A model generated the notes under the pieces. The model was not told the origin of the DNA and ran no database searches. It saw nothing but the letters and a program-made list of their open reading frames with translations. DNA of 58,281 nt from Planctomycetota bacterium (GTDB lineage Bacteria > Planctomycetota > Planctomycetia > Gemmatales > Gemmataceae), in contig QWOS01000043.1 of NCBI GenBank assembly GCA_003669555.1, positions 1 through 58,281 on the forward strand. Direction: 5' to 3'. Below are positions 9,147-18,124 of the stretch, piece by piece. The position numbers and the translations under genes are program-made. Each line of letters starts with the position of its first letter. Position 1 is the first letter of the stretch.

Positions 9147-10142
9147 ATGCGTGTACTGGTAACTGGCGGGGCAGGATACATTGGCAGCCACTGCGCGCTG
9201 CTGCTTCATGAACGCGGCCACGAGGTGTGGGTGCTCGATAGCCTGGAGAACGGCCACGCCAAAGCGTTGGCCGGCTTTCTCCCGCCTGAAAGGCTGATCC
9301 GGGCCGATCTGGCTGAGCAGCATCGGGTGGAGCACGCCCTGATGGCCCATCGAGTGGAAGCGGTGCTGCATTTTGCCGCCTTCGCGCTGGTGGGCGAAAG
9401 TGTGATCCGGCCCGACAAGTACTGGAACAACAATGTGGCTGGCACACTATCCCTGTTGGGGGCGATGCGCCGGGCGGGCGTGGGGCGGCTGGTCTTTTCA
9501 TCCACCGCGGCGGTGTATGGGGAACCTCAGCAGGTTCCTATTCCCGAGAACCATCCCAAGGCCCCTTGCAACCCCTACGGGCGCACCAAGCTGGTGATGG
9601 AGGAGGCGCTGGCCGACCATGCCGCGGCCTTTGATATGGGCGTGACCGCCCTGCGCTATTTCAACGCTGCCGGCTGTGACCCCGAGGGGCGCCTGGGCGA
9701 GGATCACGAACCCGAGACGCACCTGGTGCCTTTGGCGGTGCGCGCCGTTCTCAATCCGGGCAAGCCATTCCGCATCTTTGGCGATGACTGGTCCACGCCC
9801 GATGGCACCTGTATCCGTGACCTGGTGCATGTGACCGACCTGGCCGAGGCCCATGTGCTGGCCCTCGATGCCATCCGGCCGGGAACGATGCGGCGGTACA
9901 ACCTGGGCAATGGCGAGGGACACTCGGTTCGCCAGGTGCTGGATGCGGTGGGCCGGGTGGCTGGGCGGCCGGTGCCCGCCGAGGTGGCACCGCGACGGGC
10001 GGGTGACCCTGCGGTGCTGGTGGCCGATTCATCGCTGGTCCGGGCCGAGCTGGGCTGGAAGCCACGCTATCCCGACCTGGACAGCATGGTTGGCACGGCC
10101 TGGAAGTGGCTGAGCACCCATCCCCGTGGCTATGCCAACTGA
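9147..10142 (+). CDS. galE: UDP-glucose 4-epimerase
   Basis: 331-residue short-chain dehydrogenase/reductase that interconverts UDP-glucose and UDP-galactose with bound NAD, feeding polysaccharide synthesis. Seen: the NAD-binding VTGGAGYIGSH (5-15), catalytic Ser-Ser-Thr near 118-120 (FSSTAAVYG) and Y144-x-x-x-K148, the family block RYFNAAGCDPEG, and C-terminal TCIRDLVHVTDLAEAH. Length is normal for GalE. It follows the ABC ATPase by 22 bases on the same strand, and GGGAG lies about 9 bases before the ATG. Confidence 0.95.
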   Translation: MRVLVTGGAGYIGSHCALLLHERGHEVWVLDSLENGHAKALAGFLPPERLIRADLAEQHRVEHALMAHRVEAVLHFAAFALVGESVIRPDKYWNNNVAGTLSLLGAMRRAGVGRLVFSSTAAVYGEPQQVPIPENHPKAPCNPYGRTKLVMEEALADHAAAFDMGVTALRYFNAAGCDPEGRLGEDHEPETHLVPLAVRAVLNPGKPFRIFGDDWSTPDGTCIRDLVHVTDLAEAHVLALDAIRPGTMRRYNLGNGEGHSVRQVLDAVGRVAGRPVPAEVAPRRAGDPAVLVADSSLVRAELGWKPRYPDLDSMVGTAWKWLSTHPRGYAN

Positions 10143-10160
10143 CAAACCGGAGTGCGACGC

Positions 10161-11657
10161 ATGGCCACGCCTTGCCTGGTGGCGCTGCTTCTGATCGGCC
10201 TGATGGGGCAGGGGGCCGGGTCGCCTGATGACCGGGCCCGTTTGCGATCGCTGGCCTGGCGTGCCGACCGGGTGGTGCTGGTTTCGGTGCCGGAGCCGGG
10301 CGCGGGTAGTGTCACCCTGATGGAATCGCTGTGGGGTATGCCGGGCCGGCCCGGCAACAAGGTATTGCTCAACGGCCCGGGGGACTGGTCGCTACCCGGC
10401 GCGTCCTCCTGGCCTATGGCGCTGCTGTTCCTCCAGGCGGGCGATCCGGATAAAGAAAAAGATCCGCCATGGTCTGTTTTGCCGGGGGGGTGGCGAGCTT
10501 CTCAGGATGGCGAGGCTGTCTATGGGCCCAACCCTGCGGGCGGTGTTCCCCGCATTCTGGCCCCGGAAGCCCTCCGCTGGGACTCACTGGTCAGGCGGTT
10601 ACGGGCCGATCTGGTCACTCTGGGCCCGCTGCGTGTCGCCTTCAAACTGCCGGCCGGTGCTGACCGCGATGAGGCCCTGGTCGAGTGGCTTTCGCGCCAT
10701 GCCCGGGGCCTGGAGCATCCTGAATCGCTCTGGCCGGCGGCTGCCACTTCGGCACTGGATGTCCTCTATGCTTCCAGCCAGCCAGGCACAGCGTGGAAGG
10801 CGGCCCGCCTGGAGGGCGAATCCTCTCCTGGCGCCGTGTATCGCAAGGGGGCGGCTTTCGCCTCAGCCGGGGGAATCAGCCACTTGCTCGATCGTCTGGG
10901 TTCGCCGGCTGCCATACCCTTCGAGCGAGTACTGGCGCTGCAGGCCCTTTCCGGCGCCTTGCGGGAGGCCAGGGGCCTGGATATGCCTTTGCTGCTGCGG
11001 GTGGAAACCATGCTCCCTGTTGCCCTGGAGCCAGCCTTCATGCGTGAGGCTGCCCTGGTCGCCATGCTTGCTTACCTCGATGGCGCCGGGGCCAGCAGGC
11101 TGGAAGAGTTGCGGAAGCCCTGGGGAGAGCCGGTCAGCCGCTGGTATGCGTTGGCCGTGCGGGGCGCTGAGCGCGGGTTGCTGGCGCAAGCGCTGGCGGT
11201 GCTGGGGGGTGTTGAGGTCTACGCCCGCGAGCGGGGCAATCCCGAGGGCGTGGTGCTGCTGGTGGAGGGGTTGCAGGCCGAGGGCCTGAGGCTGCGGGGT
11301 TGGCTGGCGCAGCCGAGGGTGCGGGTGAAATTCGGATACCTGCCCACTGTTTTGCTGGAGAGGCTGGGCACGACTGGCAAGACCACCCTGCGCCGGGAAG
11401 AACCTTTGAAAACGGTCGCTCAGGCTGATCCCTGGTCTGTGGGGTGGTCTGGGGTGCGGCCGGTATTTTTTGAACTGGAGATGCGGGGGCTGGAGCCGGG
11501 GCGCTGGCGGCTGAGTGTTCGGGCCAAGCGGGGCGAGGGGACCTTTTGGGTGTCAGAACCCTGGTATGTGGATGTGCGCCCCGCCAACAACCCCCAGGGC
11601 AAGTTGGAAACCGAAGTGCTGCTTGTAGACCCTTTCAAGCCCGGGGAGAAACCCTGA
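10161..11657 (+). CDS. Secreted protein of unknown function
   Basis: 498-residue protein I do not recognise. Seen: a signal peptide (PCLVALLLIGLMGQGAGS), a region resembling a beta-rich domain that mentions no catalytic motif, then an alpha-helical stretch (about 170-400) of Leu/Ala-rich helices that could be HEAT-like, and a C-terminal beta segment (WRLSVRAKRGEGTFWVSEPWYVDV). The ATG at 10161 is chosen over the GTG at 10152 because GGAG lies 8 bases upstream. It sits 18 bases after galE, and its TGA overlaps the next ATG (TGATG at 11655-11659), so it is co-translated with the phosphodiesterase-like gene. Confidence 0.6.
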   Translation: MATPCLVALLLIGLMGQGAGSPDDRARLRSLAWRADRVVLVSVPEPGAGSVTLMESLWGMPGRPGNKVLLNGPGDWSLPGASSWPMALLFLQAGDPDKEKDPPWSVLPGGWRASQDGEAVYGPNPAGGVPRILAPEALRWDSLVRRLRADLVTLGPLRVAFKLPAGADRDEALVEWLSRHARGLEHPESLWPAAATSALDVLYASSQPGTAWKAARLEGESSPGAVYRKGAAFASAGGISHLLDRLGSPAAIPFERVLALQALSGALREARGLDMPLLLRVETMLPVALEPAFMREAALVAMLAYLDGAGASRLEELRKPWGEPVSRWYALAVRGAERGLLAQALAVLGGVEVYARERGNPEGVVLLVEGLQAEGLRLRGWLAQPRVRVKFGYLPTVLLERLGTTGKTTLRREEPLKTVAQADPWSVGWSGVRPVFFELEMRGLEPGRWRLSVRAKRGEGTFWVSEPWYVDVRPANNPQGKLETEVLLVDPFKPGEKP

Positions 11658-12442
11658 TGCTGTCGAACCTGTTGCTGCTTTTACCCCTGGTTGCCACACC
11701 CTGCCAGGTGTCACCCCCGTGCCTGGAGAGGGCCCACGCCCACAACGACTACCTGCACAAACGCCCGCTGATCGATGCGCTGGAGAAGGGTTTCACCAGT
11801 GTGGAGGCGGATGTTTTTTCGGTTGGCGACAAGCTGCTGGTGGCGCATTCCGCCCTGGAATTATTGTCGCCGCGCACGCTGGAAGCCCTCTACCTGGACC
11901 CGCTGGAGAAGCTGGCGGCGGCAAGGGCTGGCAAGTTGCGCCCCGATGGCAAGCCGTTGTGGCTATTGGTGGACATCAAGAACGATCCGGAAAAGACCTG
12001 GGAGCTGTTGCGAATCCGCCTCGAGGCCCGTCCCGGCCTGTTTTGCCGGTGGGAGAAGGGTAAACGCATCAATGGGCCGGTGTGGGTGGTGGTTTCGGGA
12101 TCGGTGCCGAGGAAAGCGATCCTCGAAGCCGAGCCGCGGTTGGCCAGCGTAGATGGCCGGTTGGCTGATCTGGGGAAAAAGACCGACCCCGAGGCAATCC
12201 CCTGGATTTCGGATGCATGGAGTGGTCAGTTCAGATGGCGGGGCAATGGGCTTATTCCCAAGGCTGATCAGGAAAAGATGCGCGAAATGGTGCGGCAGGC
12301 CCAGGCCGAGGGGAAACAGTTGCGCTTTTGGGGCGCACCCGACAACGCTCCAGGCTGGCAGGCCCAGCGGGATGCTGGGGTGCACCGCCTGGGAACCGAC
12401 AAGCTGGCTGATCTGGCTGAATTCCTTAAACCGCAGCAGTAG
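11657..12442 (+). CDS. Secreted PI-PLC/GDPD-like phosphodiesterase (AIM6-like)
   Basis: 261-residue exported protein with a TIM-barrel phosphodiesterase signature. Seen: a signal peptide ending near residue 22, then RAHAHNDYLHKRPL (first catalytic His region), LEKGFTSVEADVF with the Glu and Asp that bind calcium in this superfamily, KLLVAHSALEL (second His), the LLVDIKN strand and a C-terminal RFWGAPDN segment. The pattern matches the glycerophosphodiester phosphodiesterase/PI-PLC superfamily and specifically AIM6-like proteins. The ligand is unknown. Translation is coupled to the upstream gene through TGATG. Confidence 0.78.
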   Translation: MLSNLLLLLPLVATPCQVSPPCLERAHAHNDYLHKRPLIDALEKGFTSVEADVFSVGDKLLVAHSALELLSPRTLEALYLDPLEKLAAARAGKLRPDGKPLWLLVDIKNDPEKTWELLRIRLEARPGLFCRWEKGKRINGPVWVVVSGSVPRKAILEAEPRLASVDGRLADLGKKTDPEAIPWISDAWSGQFRWRGNGLIPKADQEKMREMVRQAQAEGKQLRFWGAPDNAPGWQAQRDAGVHRLGTDKLADLAEFLKPQQ

Positions 12443-12588
12443 AGGCACGGGCCAACAGGTCGGGTCCGGGCAATTCCAGACCGATCAACGCGGAGGCGAA
12501 GCCGGCCGGTTTCCGGTGGTAGTTCTACGCCGCCGCAAAATTCCCACCCGCTCTTGTTTTTTGCCGGCACTCTGGTTAACAGGCCGGA

Positions 12589-14598
12589 GTGATCAACTTT
12601 CATGCACCAAGGCGCTGGCCGCCACTGATTTTCCTGGCCCTGCTTCTGGCGGGTGTGGGAGGGTGTCTGTCGCTGCGGCTGGAGGAGGTGGGCCCTGCCG
12701 CCTTGCTGGCGGGGTTGCCCCATGATTTTGCCAGCGGCAAGCTCTCCACCCAGGCCCAGGAGAACCTCCGCACTGAAAAACTGGATGAGTTGTGGCACCG
12801 CTCGCCCGAGGCAGCCTGCCGCGAGCTATCCACCCGCATGCTGGCCGAGGAGAACCAGTCACCTGACAAGCGGGTCAGCCACCTGCTGACTCTGGCGGAG
12901 ATGTATCACCATCTGGCCAAAGGCAGCACCCCAGGGGTTACCCTGCATCCGGATCGATGGCAGGACTTGCAGGCCCTGTTCTACGCCCGCTGTGCCGCTT
13001 ATTCCGCCCATGCGATGGCCGGCCTGCTGCGGGAGCCCGAAGACCAGTCTTCCCGGATGGTTGGGTCGTTGCGAACTGTGGATCTGGCCATGGACATGCA
13101 CAACAATGCCTGTCTGGAGCTGACCCGGCTGGCCCGCAACCGGGGTAAGCTGGTCCCCGGCGGCACCCTGACCCTGAAGGGCCCCTCAGCTACCCGACCC
13201 AGCGAAAATGGTAGTCTGGAGATTGTCGATGTGGGAATTCCATTGCCCCTTCAGGAGTTTGGCAAGCTGACTCCAGCCGGCGAACTGCGGGTGGTGGGGC
13301 TCGACTGCAAGCACGATCGCCCCGGGCTGGGCGTGCCCCTGCTGGCTCACCTTCGGCCCGTCGCCGATGGCAGCAAGTCGATCTATCTGGATGGGCTGAA
13401 AGTGCCAGTCTCGGCGCATCTGGTGATTCCAGCCAGGCTGGCGGAAGTGCCCGACTGGACCCGTCTCGAGTTGCGGCTGGTAGACCCACACCGGCTGGAA
13501 ACAGTGGATATCGCCGGGCAGGCGGTCCCCCTGGCGGCTGATTTCACCACGCCTTTGGCGGCCTCGCTGGTGGACAGCGGCCTGGAAAAATTGTCGGAAA
13601 AGGCTTTCTTCAAGGGCGATCTGGCCGACAAAAAACGCGGTCTGTTCCTGCTGGAGCCATACCGTGCAGGCAAGATTCCGGTGGTGCTGGTGCATGGCTT
13701 GCTGAGTTCGCCCGTGACCTGGGCGATGTTGGTGAACGACCTGCGGGCCGACCCGGTGCTGCGCGACAAATACCAGTTCTGGACATTTTTCTACCCGTCA
13801 TCGCAACCCATTGTTGTCTCGGCGAGCGAACTGCGATCATCGCTGCGCGCCACGCGCGATATGCTGGATGCGAATCATGAAGACCTGGCGATGGATCGGA
13901 TGGTTCTGGTGGGCCACAGCATGGGTGGGCTACTCTCGCGGCTACAGGCCGTCGACAGTGGCGAGGCTGTCTGGCGGGAGTTCAGCCACGCCAATTTTGA
14001 TTCCCTGAAACTGAGCGCAACCACCCGGGAAATGGTGCGGGGCATCTTTTTCTTCAAGAAAATCCCTGAGGTGAGCCGTGTGATTTTTCTGGCCACTCCC
14101 CATGCGGGCAGCCCGATTGGCAATACTTTTCTGGGACAACTCGGGGCGACTTTTGCCTCGACACCCTCCGGTTTGCGCAAGCTGTGCCTGGAGGTGTTGC
14201 GCGACAATCCCAAAGCCTTTGATCTGGAGGCCAGCGCCACCAACAGCGTCATGGCCTTGCGCCCCGGTTCACCTGGCCTGCGCGCCATCAAGGCCTGTGG
14301 TCCACCCAGGGTGCCTTTTCACACCATCGCTGGAGCGCTGGAAGAAAAAAGCAGTTTGATCTCTCTGGAACACTGGCTCCACGACCTGCCGCCGGGCATA
14401 CGGACAGACGGCGTGGTGGAACTTGAAAGCGCCCGGCTGGCCGGCGCGGTGAGTGAACTGGTCTACCCCGCCGAGCACACCCGGGTGCACCAGGACAATC
14501 CCGGTGTGTCTGAGGTGCGACGCATCCTGCTAGAACATCTGGACGCACCCTCGGATCCCAAGCCCGATCCACCCGCACCCACCGCCCCCGGAAACTAA
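12589..14598 (+). CDS. Lipoprotein with alpha/beta-hydrolase (lipase/esterase) domain
   Basis: 669-residue protein. Seen: a short leader with a lipobox-like AGVGGC, so probably membrane anchored; a region without recognised motifs (about 25-330); then a lipase-type alpha/beta hydrolase: VVLVHGLLSSPVTW (oxyanion region), the nucleophile elbow GHSMGG (Ser in G-x-S-x-G), FLATPHAGSP, and a likely catalytic His in YPAEHTRVHQ near residue 625. The C-terminus is Pro/Asp rich. Substrate is unknown; triacylglycerol-lipase-like or PGAP1-like esterases share these motifs. The start is a GTG at 12589 that overlaps its GGAG, which is too close, so the exact start is unsure, but the leader begins immediately after it. 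Confidence 0.8.
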   Translation: MINFHAPRRWPPLIFLALLLAGVGGCLSLRLEEVGPAALLAGLPHDFASGKLSTQAQENLRTEKLDELWHRSPEAACRELSTRMLAEENQSPDKRVSHLLTLAEMYHHLAKGSTPGVTLHPDRWQDLQALFYARCAAYSAHAMAGLLREPEDQSSRMVGSLRTVDLAMDMHNNACLELTRLARNRGKLVPGGTLTLKGPSATRPSENGSLEIVDVGIPLPLQEFGKLTPAGELRVVGLDCKHDRPGLGVPLLAHLRPVADGSKSIYLDGLKVPVSAHLVIPARLAEVPDWTRLELRLVDPHRLETVDIAGQAVPLAADFTTPLAASLVDSGLEKLSEKAFFKGDLADKKRGLFLLEPYRAGKIPVVLVHGLLSSPVTWAMLVNDLRADPVLRDKYQFWTFFYPSSQPIVVSASELRSSLRATRDMLDANHEDLAMDRMVLVGHSMGGLLSRLQAVDSGEAVWREFSHANFDSLKLSATTREMVRGIFFFKKIPEVSRVIFLATPHAGSPIGNTFLGQLGATFASTPSGLRKLCLEVLRDNPKAFDLEASATNSVMALRPGSPGLRAIKACGPPRVPFHTIAGALEEKSSLISLEHWLHDLPPGIRTDGVVELESARLAGAVSELVYPAEHTRVHQDNPGVSEVRRILLEHLDAPSDPKPDPPAPTAPGN

Positions 14599-15045
14599 CG
14601 CCAGGCCGGCAGTCTACAGGGAATCCATCTGATTGGTGTGGTGATCAGGCCCCGGGCAGGGTCAGTTACCCCAGTCATCCGATCCAGCCTGCTGGGCCAC
14701 CTGGCGCGGTAACGATGAGAAGGGCATTCCCTGCGAAAGGCCGATGACGCTTGTGGGTGATTCCTCGTCGCGAATGCCCCGGCGCCCCTTTCGCCAAACC
14801 CAGCCGTAGGCTATCTGCCCGCCCAATACACCGGTCCAAGGTGTGGCTATTGGCCTTGCTGCATATACAGGCGACCCTGCCAGATCTTCCCCACCAAAGG
14901 GCAAGACAACGCAGCCACAGATCCAGAAAGCGGCACCGATCTGCGGGAACCGGCCCTGTTGCCACTATTCCCCAGGAGAATCCGCATCAGCAGGGGGAAG
15001 CCGATTCTTGTCAACCAGTGCCGGCGTGGAGTGATGCCTGGCATC
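14599..15045. other. Gene-poor stretch, possible degraded coding sequence
   Basis: No convincing gene. A minus-strand frame from a TTG at 14904 to 14662 (80 residues, with PWTGVLGGQIAYGWVWRKG) looks somewhat protein-like, and the same frame stays open another 20 codons upstream into a hydrophobic segment (AAFWICGCVVLPFGG), but there is no start codon or ribosome site there. Two other minus-strand frames also stay open over parts of the region. It may be a frameshifted remnant or simply non-coding. Confidence 0.35.
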
Positions 15046-15207
15046 TTATATATAGTAGGTGGGCCTGAACCATCTGCGGAAGCGGAGATTGCAACTGTTG
15101 CACCGCACCGTGCCCTTCAGGACAAGGCGGAAAAGCCAATCCCCGGCATGGGGCGCCGCCTGCCGGATGCGGTTGGATTTACAGTGTGGGCATTGCAATT
15201 GGTTCAA
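15046..15207 (-). CDS. Small zinc-ribbon protein starting at TTG
   Basis: 53-residue protein with two cysteine pairs, CPHC near the N-terminus and CNSC about 28 residues later (KGTVRCNSCNLRFRRWF), the spacing of a zinc ribbon; the tail is basic and aromatic. Function unknown; such proteins may bind nucleic acid or other proteins. The start is chosen as TTG at 15207 because a full AAGGAGG sits 7 bases upstream, whereas a longer frame (to 15255) has none and puts the Shine-Dalgarno inside the coding sequence. The gene is isolated between a gene-poor stretch and an AT-rich island. Confidence 0.62.
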   Translation of the reverse strand: MNQLQCPHCKSNRIRQAAPHAGDWLFRLVLKGTVRCNSCNLRFRRWFRPTYYI

Positions 15208-15269
15208 ACTGCCACCTCCTTCACCATCCGGCGCCTTGGCCAGAAAAAATCCCAACCATTCACGACACC

Positions 15270-15720
15270 CAAAAAATCCAGCGCAATAATTAGCAGTTAA
15301 ATAACATCGAAAATAATTTAATAGCGATGGAAAGAGAAAATAAATTCAGTGTCAAGTACAATCAATGCGGCAATTGGAGTATTTCATGCGCTGTATGATA
15401 GTCAAGTGCGTCGACCTTCGGGATTTTATGTATCAATTGGGCTGTATTGGTATTCAAGCGCACTTGCCAAGTAATTCAAAGATATCTTGTCAGGTTTTTT
15501 TGCCTGCCATTTGGATGAATAGTGTGGTGTTTTTGTTAAATCCCTTCATAAAAACCAGAAAAAGCGTACTGAAATCCATTGATCAGGTGCCATTTCTGTT
15601 ATCTAAATAGTGCTGCAGTAAATACTAAGGCAGCAAGAAGTGTCATAAAAAATCGATAAAATAGTTCAGATTGGTTGAAATATTTTATCGGAATTCGCCA
15701 TTTTTTTCTTCCCCGCTGGT
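15270..15720. other. AT-rich island without a recognisable gene
   Basis: About 450 bases with base composition clearly richer in A and T than everything around it (runs such as AATAATTTAATAG and AAAAATCGATAAAATAG). The longest frame, 15365-15610 on the plus strand, codes for 81 residues (MRQLEYFMRCMIVKCVDL...) that resemble no family I know and has no ribosome site. It could be transferred DNA, a decayed gene or a promoter-rich spacer before the hydrolase gene at 15983. Confidence 0.5.
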
Positions 15721-15982
15721 TTTGGCCCGGTATGCCCAGTGAGTGCCAGGACGGGTTGAAGTGATGGGCGGGGTTCTGGGCCTTGGGCACTACCCCCGGA
15801 AGTTCTTGCCTGGGGTTGAAAAGGGTGGCCCCTGTCTCCCGGGCGGGCAGGGGTTTCTTTGGTCGGGGTGATTTTATGCAGCCCGGCGTTATCCCTGTTA
15901 AGATTGCTGCCTGAATGCCCGGACGGCTGGTGGGACCGGCATCTGAAGCCATCATTTTTTTCCACTGAAAGGGTTTTGCCAG

Positions 15983-17188
15983 ATGCCTGCATCAGCTTTG
16001 CTGGTTTTCGTCGCGCTGGGCACCCTGGGGATGCCGCTGGTTGCGCCCATGGCGCCTTTCCTGGGTGGTGCGGCGGTTTTTCAGGGAGTGTCCACCGGTG
16101 AGCCGGCGGGCGGGCAATTGCCTTTCAAGACCTTGCAACCCTTTATCGACCGGCAGGAATTGGCCGGCGCGGTCTATCTGGTAGCCAACAAGGAACGGGT
16201 GCTGACCCTGGGCGCGGCGGGCTTTGCTGACATCAGCAAAAAAAAGCCGATGCGGGCCGATTCCCTGTTCTGGATCGCCTCCCAGTCCAAGCCCATCACC
16301 GCCGCGGCCCTGATGCTCCTGGTGGATGATGGCAAAGTGAAGGTCGAGGACCCTGTGGAGAAATACCTGCCCGAATTCCGTGGCCAGATGGTCGTGGTGG
16401 AAAAAGATGGTGGGCATGTGTTGCTGAAAAAACCGTCCCACCCCATCACGGTGGCCAATGTGCTGTCGCACACCAGCGGCCTGCCTTTCCGGTCTGCTCT
16501 GGAGCAGCCGACGCTGGATCGCCTGTCCCTGGCCGACAGGGTACGCACCTATGCCATGACACCGCTCGATTTCGAGCCCGATAGCCGGTACCAGTACAGC
16601 AACGCCGGGATCAACATAGCGGGGCGGATCATCGAGGTGGTCAGCGGGCTGAGCTTTGAGCGTTTTCTGGACGAGCGTCTGCTCAAACCGCTGGGCATGA
16701 GCGACACAACCTTCTGGCCCGACCAGGACCAGACCGCGCGGATCGCCAAATCATACCGGCCAGGGCCAGGCAAAATGGGCCTGGAAGAAACTACTGTTGG
16801 CCAGCTCCAGTATCCGTTATCAGACAGGGTCAATCGCCAGTCGATGCCGGCGGGTGGCCTGTTCTCGTCGGCCGCCGATCTGGCCCGGTTTTACCGGATG
16901 GTTGCCGGCGGTGGGCAACTTGACGGGCGCCGGTTGCTGTCCGAGGCCGCAGTCAGGCAAATGACCAGCCGCCAGACACGGTCGGATCTGTCCACCAGTT
17001 ATGGCTTTGGGTTCTCAACCGGCGGCAAGCAGATCGGCCATGGCGGAGCCTTTTCGACCAACTCGTACCACGACACCCAGGCGGGGCTGATCCTGATCTG
17101 GCTGGTCCAGCACGATGGTTTCCCCGGTGCGGGCGGCTCCAGCCAGGAGGCGTTCCGCCGCGAGGCCCTTGCCCGGTTTGGCAAATGA
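15983..17188 (+). CDS. Serine beta-lactamase-fold hydrolase (class C / EstB-like)
   Basis: 401-residue exported protein of the penicillin-binding/class C beta-lactamase superfamily. Seen: a hydrophobic N-terminus, the nucleophile S100-Q-S-K103 (SxxK), Y205-S-N207 (YxN), and H353-G-G355 in place of the KTG box, the triad arrangement of esterase-type members. LSHTSGLP and GGLFSSAADLARF blocks are also typical. The reaction may be esterase, D-amino-peptidase or transesterase; a true beta-lactamase role is not implied. The ATG at 15983 starts right at the leader; the ribosome site is weak. Confidence 0.9.
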   Translation: MPASALLVFVALGTLGMPLVAPMAPFLGGAAVFQGVSTGEPAGGQLPFKTLQPFIDRQELAGAVYLVANKERVLTLGAAGFADISKKKPMRADSLFWIASQSKPITAAALMLLVDDGKVKVEDPVEKYLPEFRGQMVVVEKDGGHVLLKKPSHPITVANVLSHTSGLPFRSALEQPTLDRLSLADRVRTYAMTPLDFEPDSRYQYSNAGINIAGRIIEVVSGLSFERFLDERLLKPLGMSDTTFWPDQDQTARIAKSYRPGPGKMGLEETTVGQLQYPLSDRVNRQSMPAGGLFSSAADLARFYRMVAGGGQLDGRRLLSEAAVRQMTSRQTRSDLSTSYGFGFSTGGKQIGHGGAFSTNSYHDTQAGLILIWLVQHDGFPGAGGSSQEAFRREALARFGK

Positions 17189-17263
17189 ACCTCCCGGGCA
17201 GAGTGGGAAGACGATGACGGGATGGCAGGCAAGGTGGTCAACGGAAAGGCACTCTGGGTGTCC

Positions 17264-18124
17264 TCACCCGGAAGCCAGCGACCGGAAGGCCGCTGGCAGG
17301 CAGTCCACCAGATCGGTGGCGATCATGCCGACTTCCCCCAGGCGGTCCCGGGCCAGGTCGCCGGCCAGGCCATGGGTATGGGCACCCAGCACCGCCGCCT
17401 CGTAGGGGTGCATGCCCTGGCACAACAATGCGGTGATCAGTCCGGTGAGCACATCGCCCGATCCGCCCCGTGCCATGCCCGGGTTGCCGGTGGTGTTCAC
17501 CGTTAGCCGTTCACCATCGGTGACGACCGTGCCATGCCCCTTCAGCAACACCACAGCCCCCAGCTTGTGGGCCAGGGTGCGGGCGTGGCTTTGGCGGTCG
17601 GCTTGCACCTGGGCGATGGTCAGGCCGCTGAGGCGGGCAAATTCACCCGGGTGGGGCGTGAGAACCGGGGGCAGGGAACGGGGCGGCAGACTGGGGACTG
17701 CCCCGAGACTGTTCAGCGCGTCGGCATCCAGCACCATCGGCCCGGCAAAACGCTCCAGCAACAGCAGCACCAGGCGCGCCAGAATTGCCGATGTGCCGCA
17801 ACCCGGACCCACCGCCACCACATCCCGCGCCAGCGCCAGGGACAGTGCCGGGCCCAGGGCAGCCTGCGACAGCATGCCCGTTTCGGCATCTTCTGGCAGT
17901 GGAACGGTCATATAGCAGGGGTTGCCCAGAGCGATAATCGTTTGCGATGGGCGCGGCATTGCCACCGTCACCAAACCCGCTCCAGAGCGAAGCATGGCAG
18001 TGCCGGCCAGGATGGCGGCCCCGGTCATGCCAGGGCCGCCGGCGATGAGCAAACCTTTGCCGTGGCTGCCCTTGTTGCTGTCGACCAGGCGGGCAGGCAA
18101 TCGGGGAATGGCCTCGCCACTCAT
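17264..18124 (-). CDS. nnrD: ADP-dependent NAD(P)H-hydrate dehydratase
   Basis: 286-residue ribokinase-fold enzyme that repairs hydrated NADH/NADPH (NADHX) using ADP. Seen: the N-terminal HGKGLLIAGGPGMTGAAILAG, AMLRSGAGLVTV, VGPGCG, LDADALN, LTPHPGEFARL, LLKGHGTVVTDG, and the catalytic N-x-G-x-x-x-G-G-x-G-D-V-L-x-G block (GNPGMARGGSGDVLTG). Only the dehydratase half is present; the epimerase domain often fused to it is missing here. The ATG at 18124 overlaps the stop of the upstream HEAT-like gene (ATGA), so the two are translated together, although they have no known link. Confidence 0.93.
   Translation of the reverse strand: MSGEAIPRLPARLVDSNKGSHGKGLLIAGGPGMTGAAILAGTAMLRSGAGLVTVAMPRPSQTIIALGNPCYMTVPLPEDAETGMLSQAALGPALSLALARDVVAVGPGCGTSAILARLVLLLLERFAGPMVLDADALNSLGAVPSLPPRSLPPVLTPHPGEFARLSGLTIAQVQADRQSHARTLAHKLGAVVLLKGHGTVVTDGERLTVNTTGNPGMARGGSGDVLTGLITALLCQGMHPYEAAVLGAHTHGLAGDLARDRLGEVGMIATDLVDCLPAAFRSLASG

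Noticed and set aside
15599-15955. 118-residue minus-strand frame in the spacer before the beta-lactamase-like gene
   Set aside because: Composition and lack of a ribosome site suggest chance; it has no motif.
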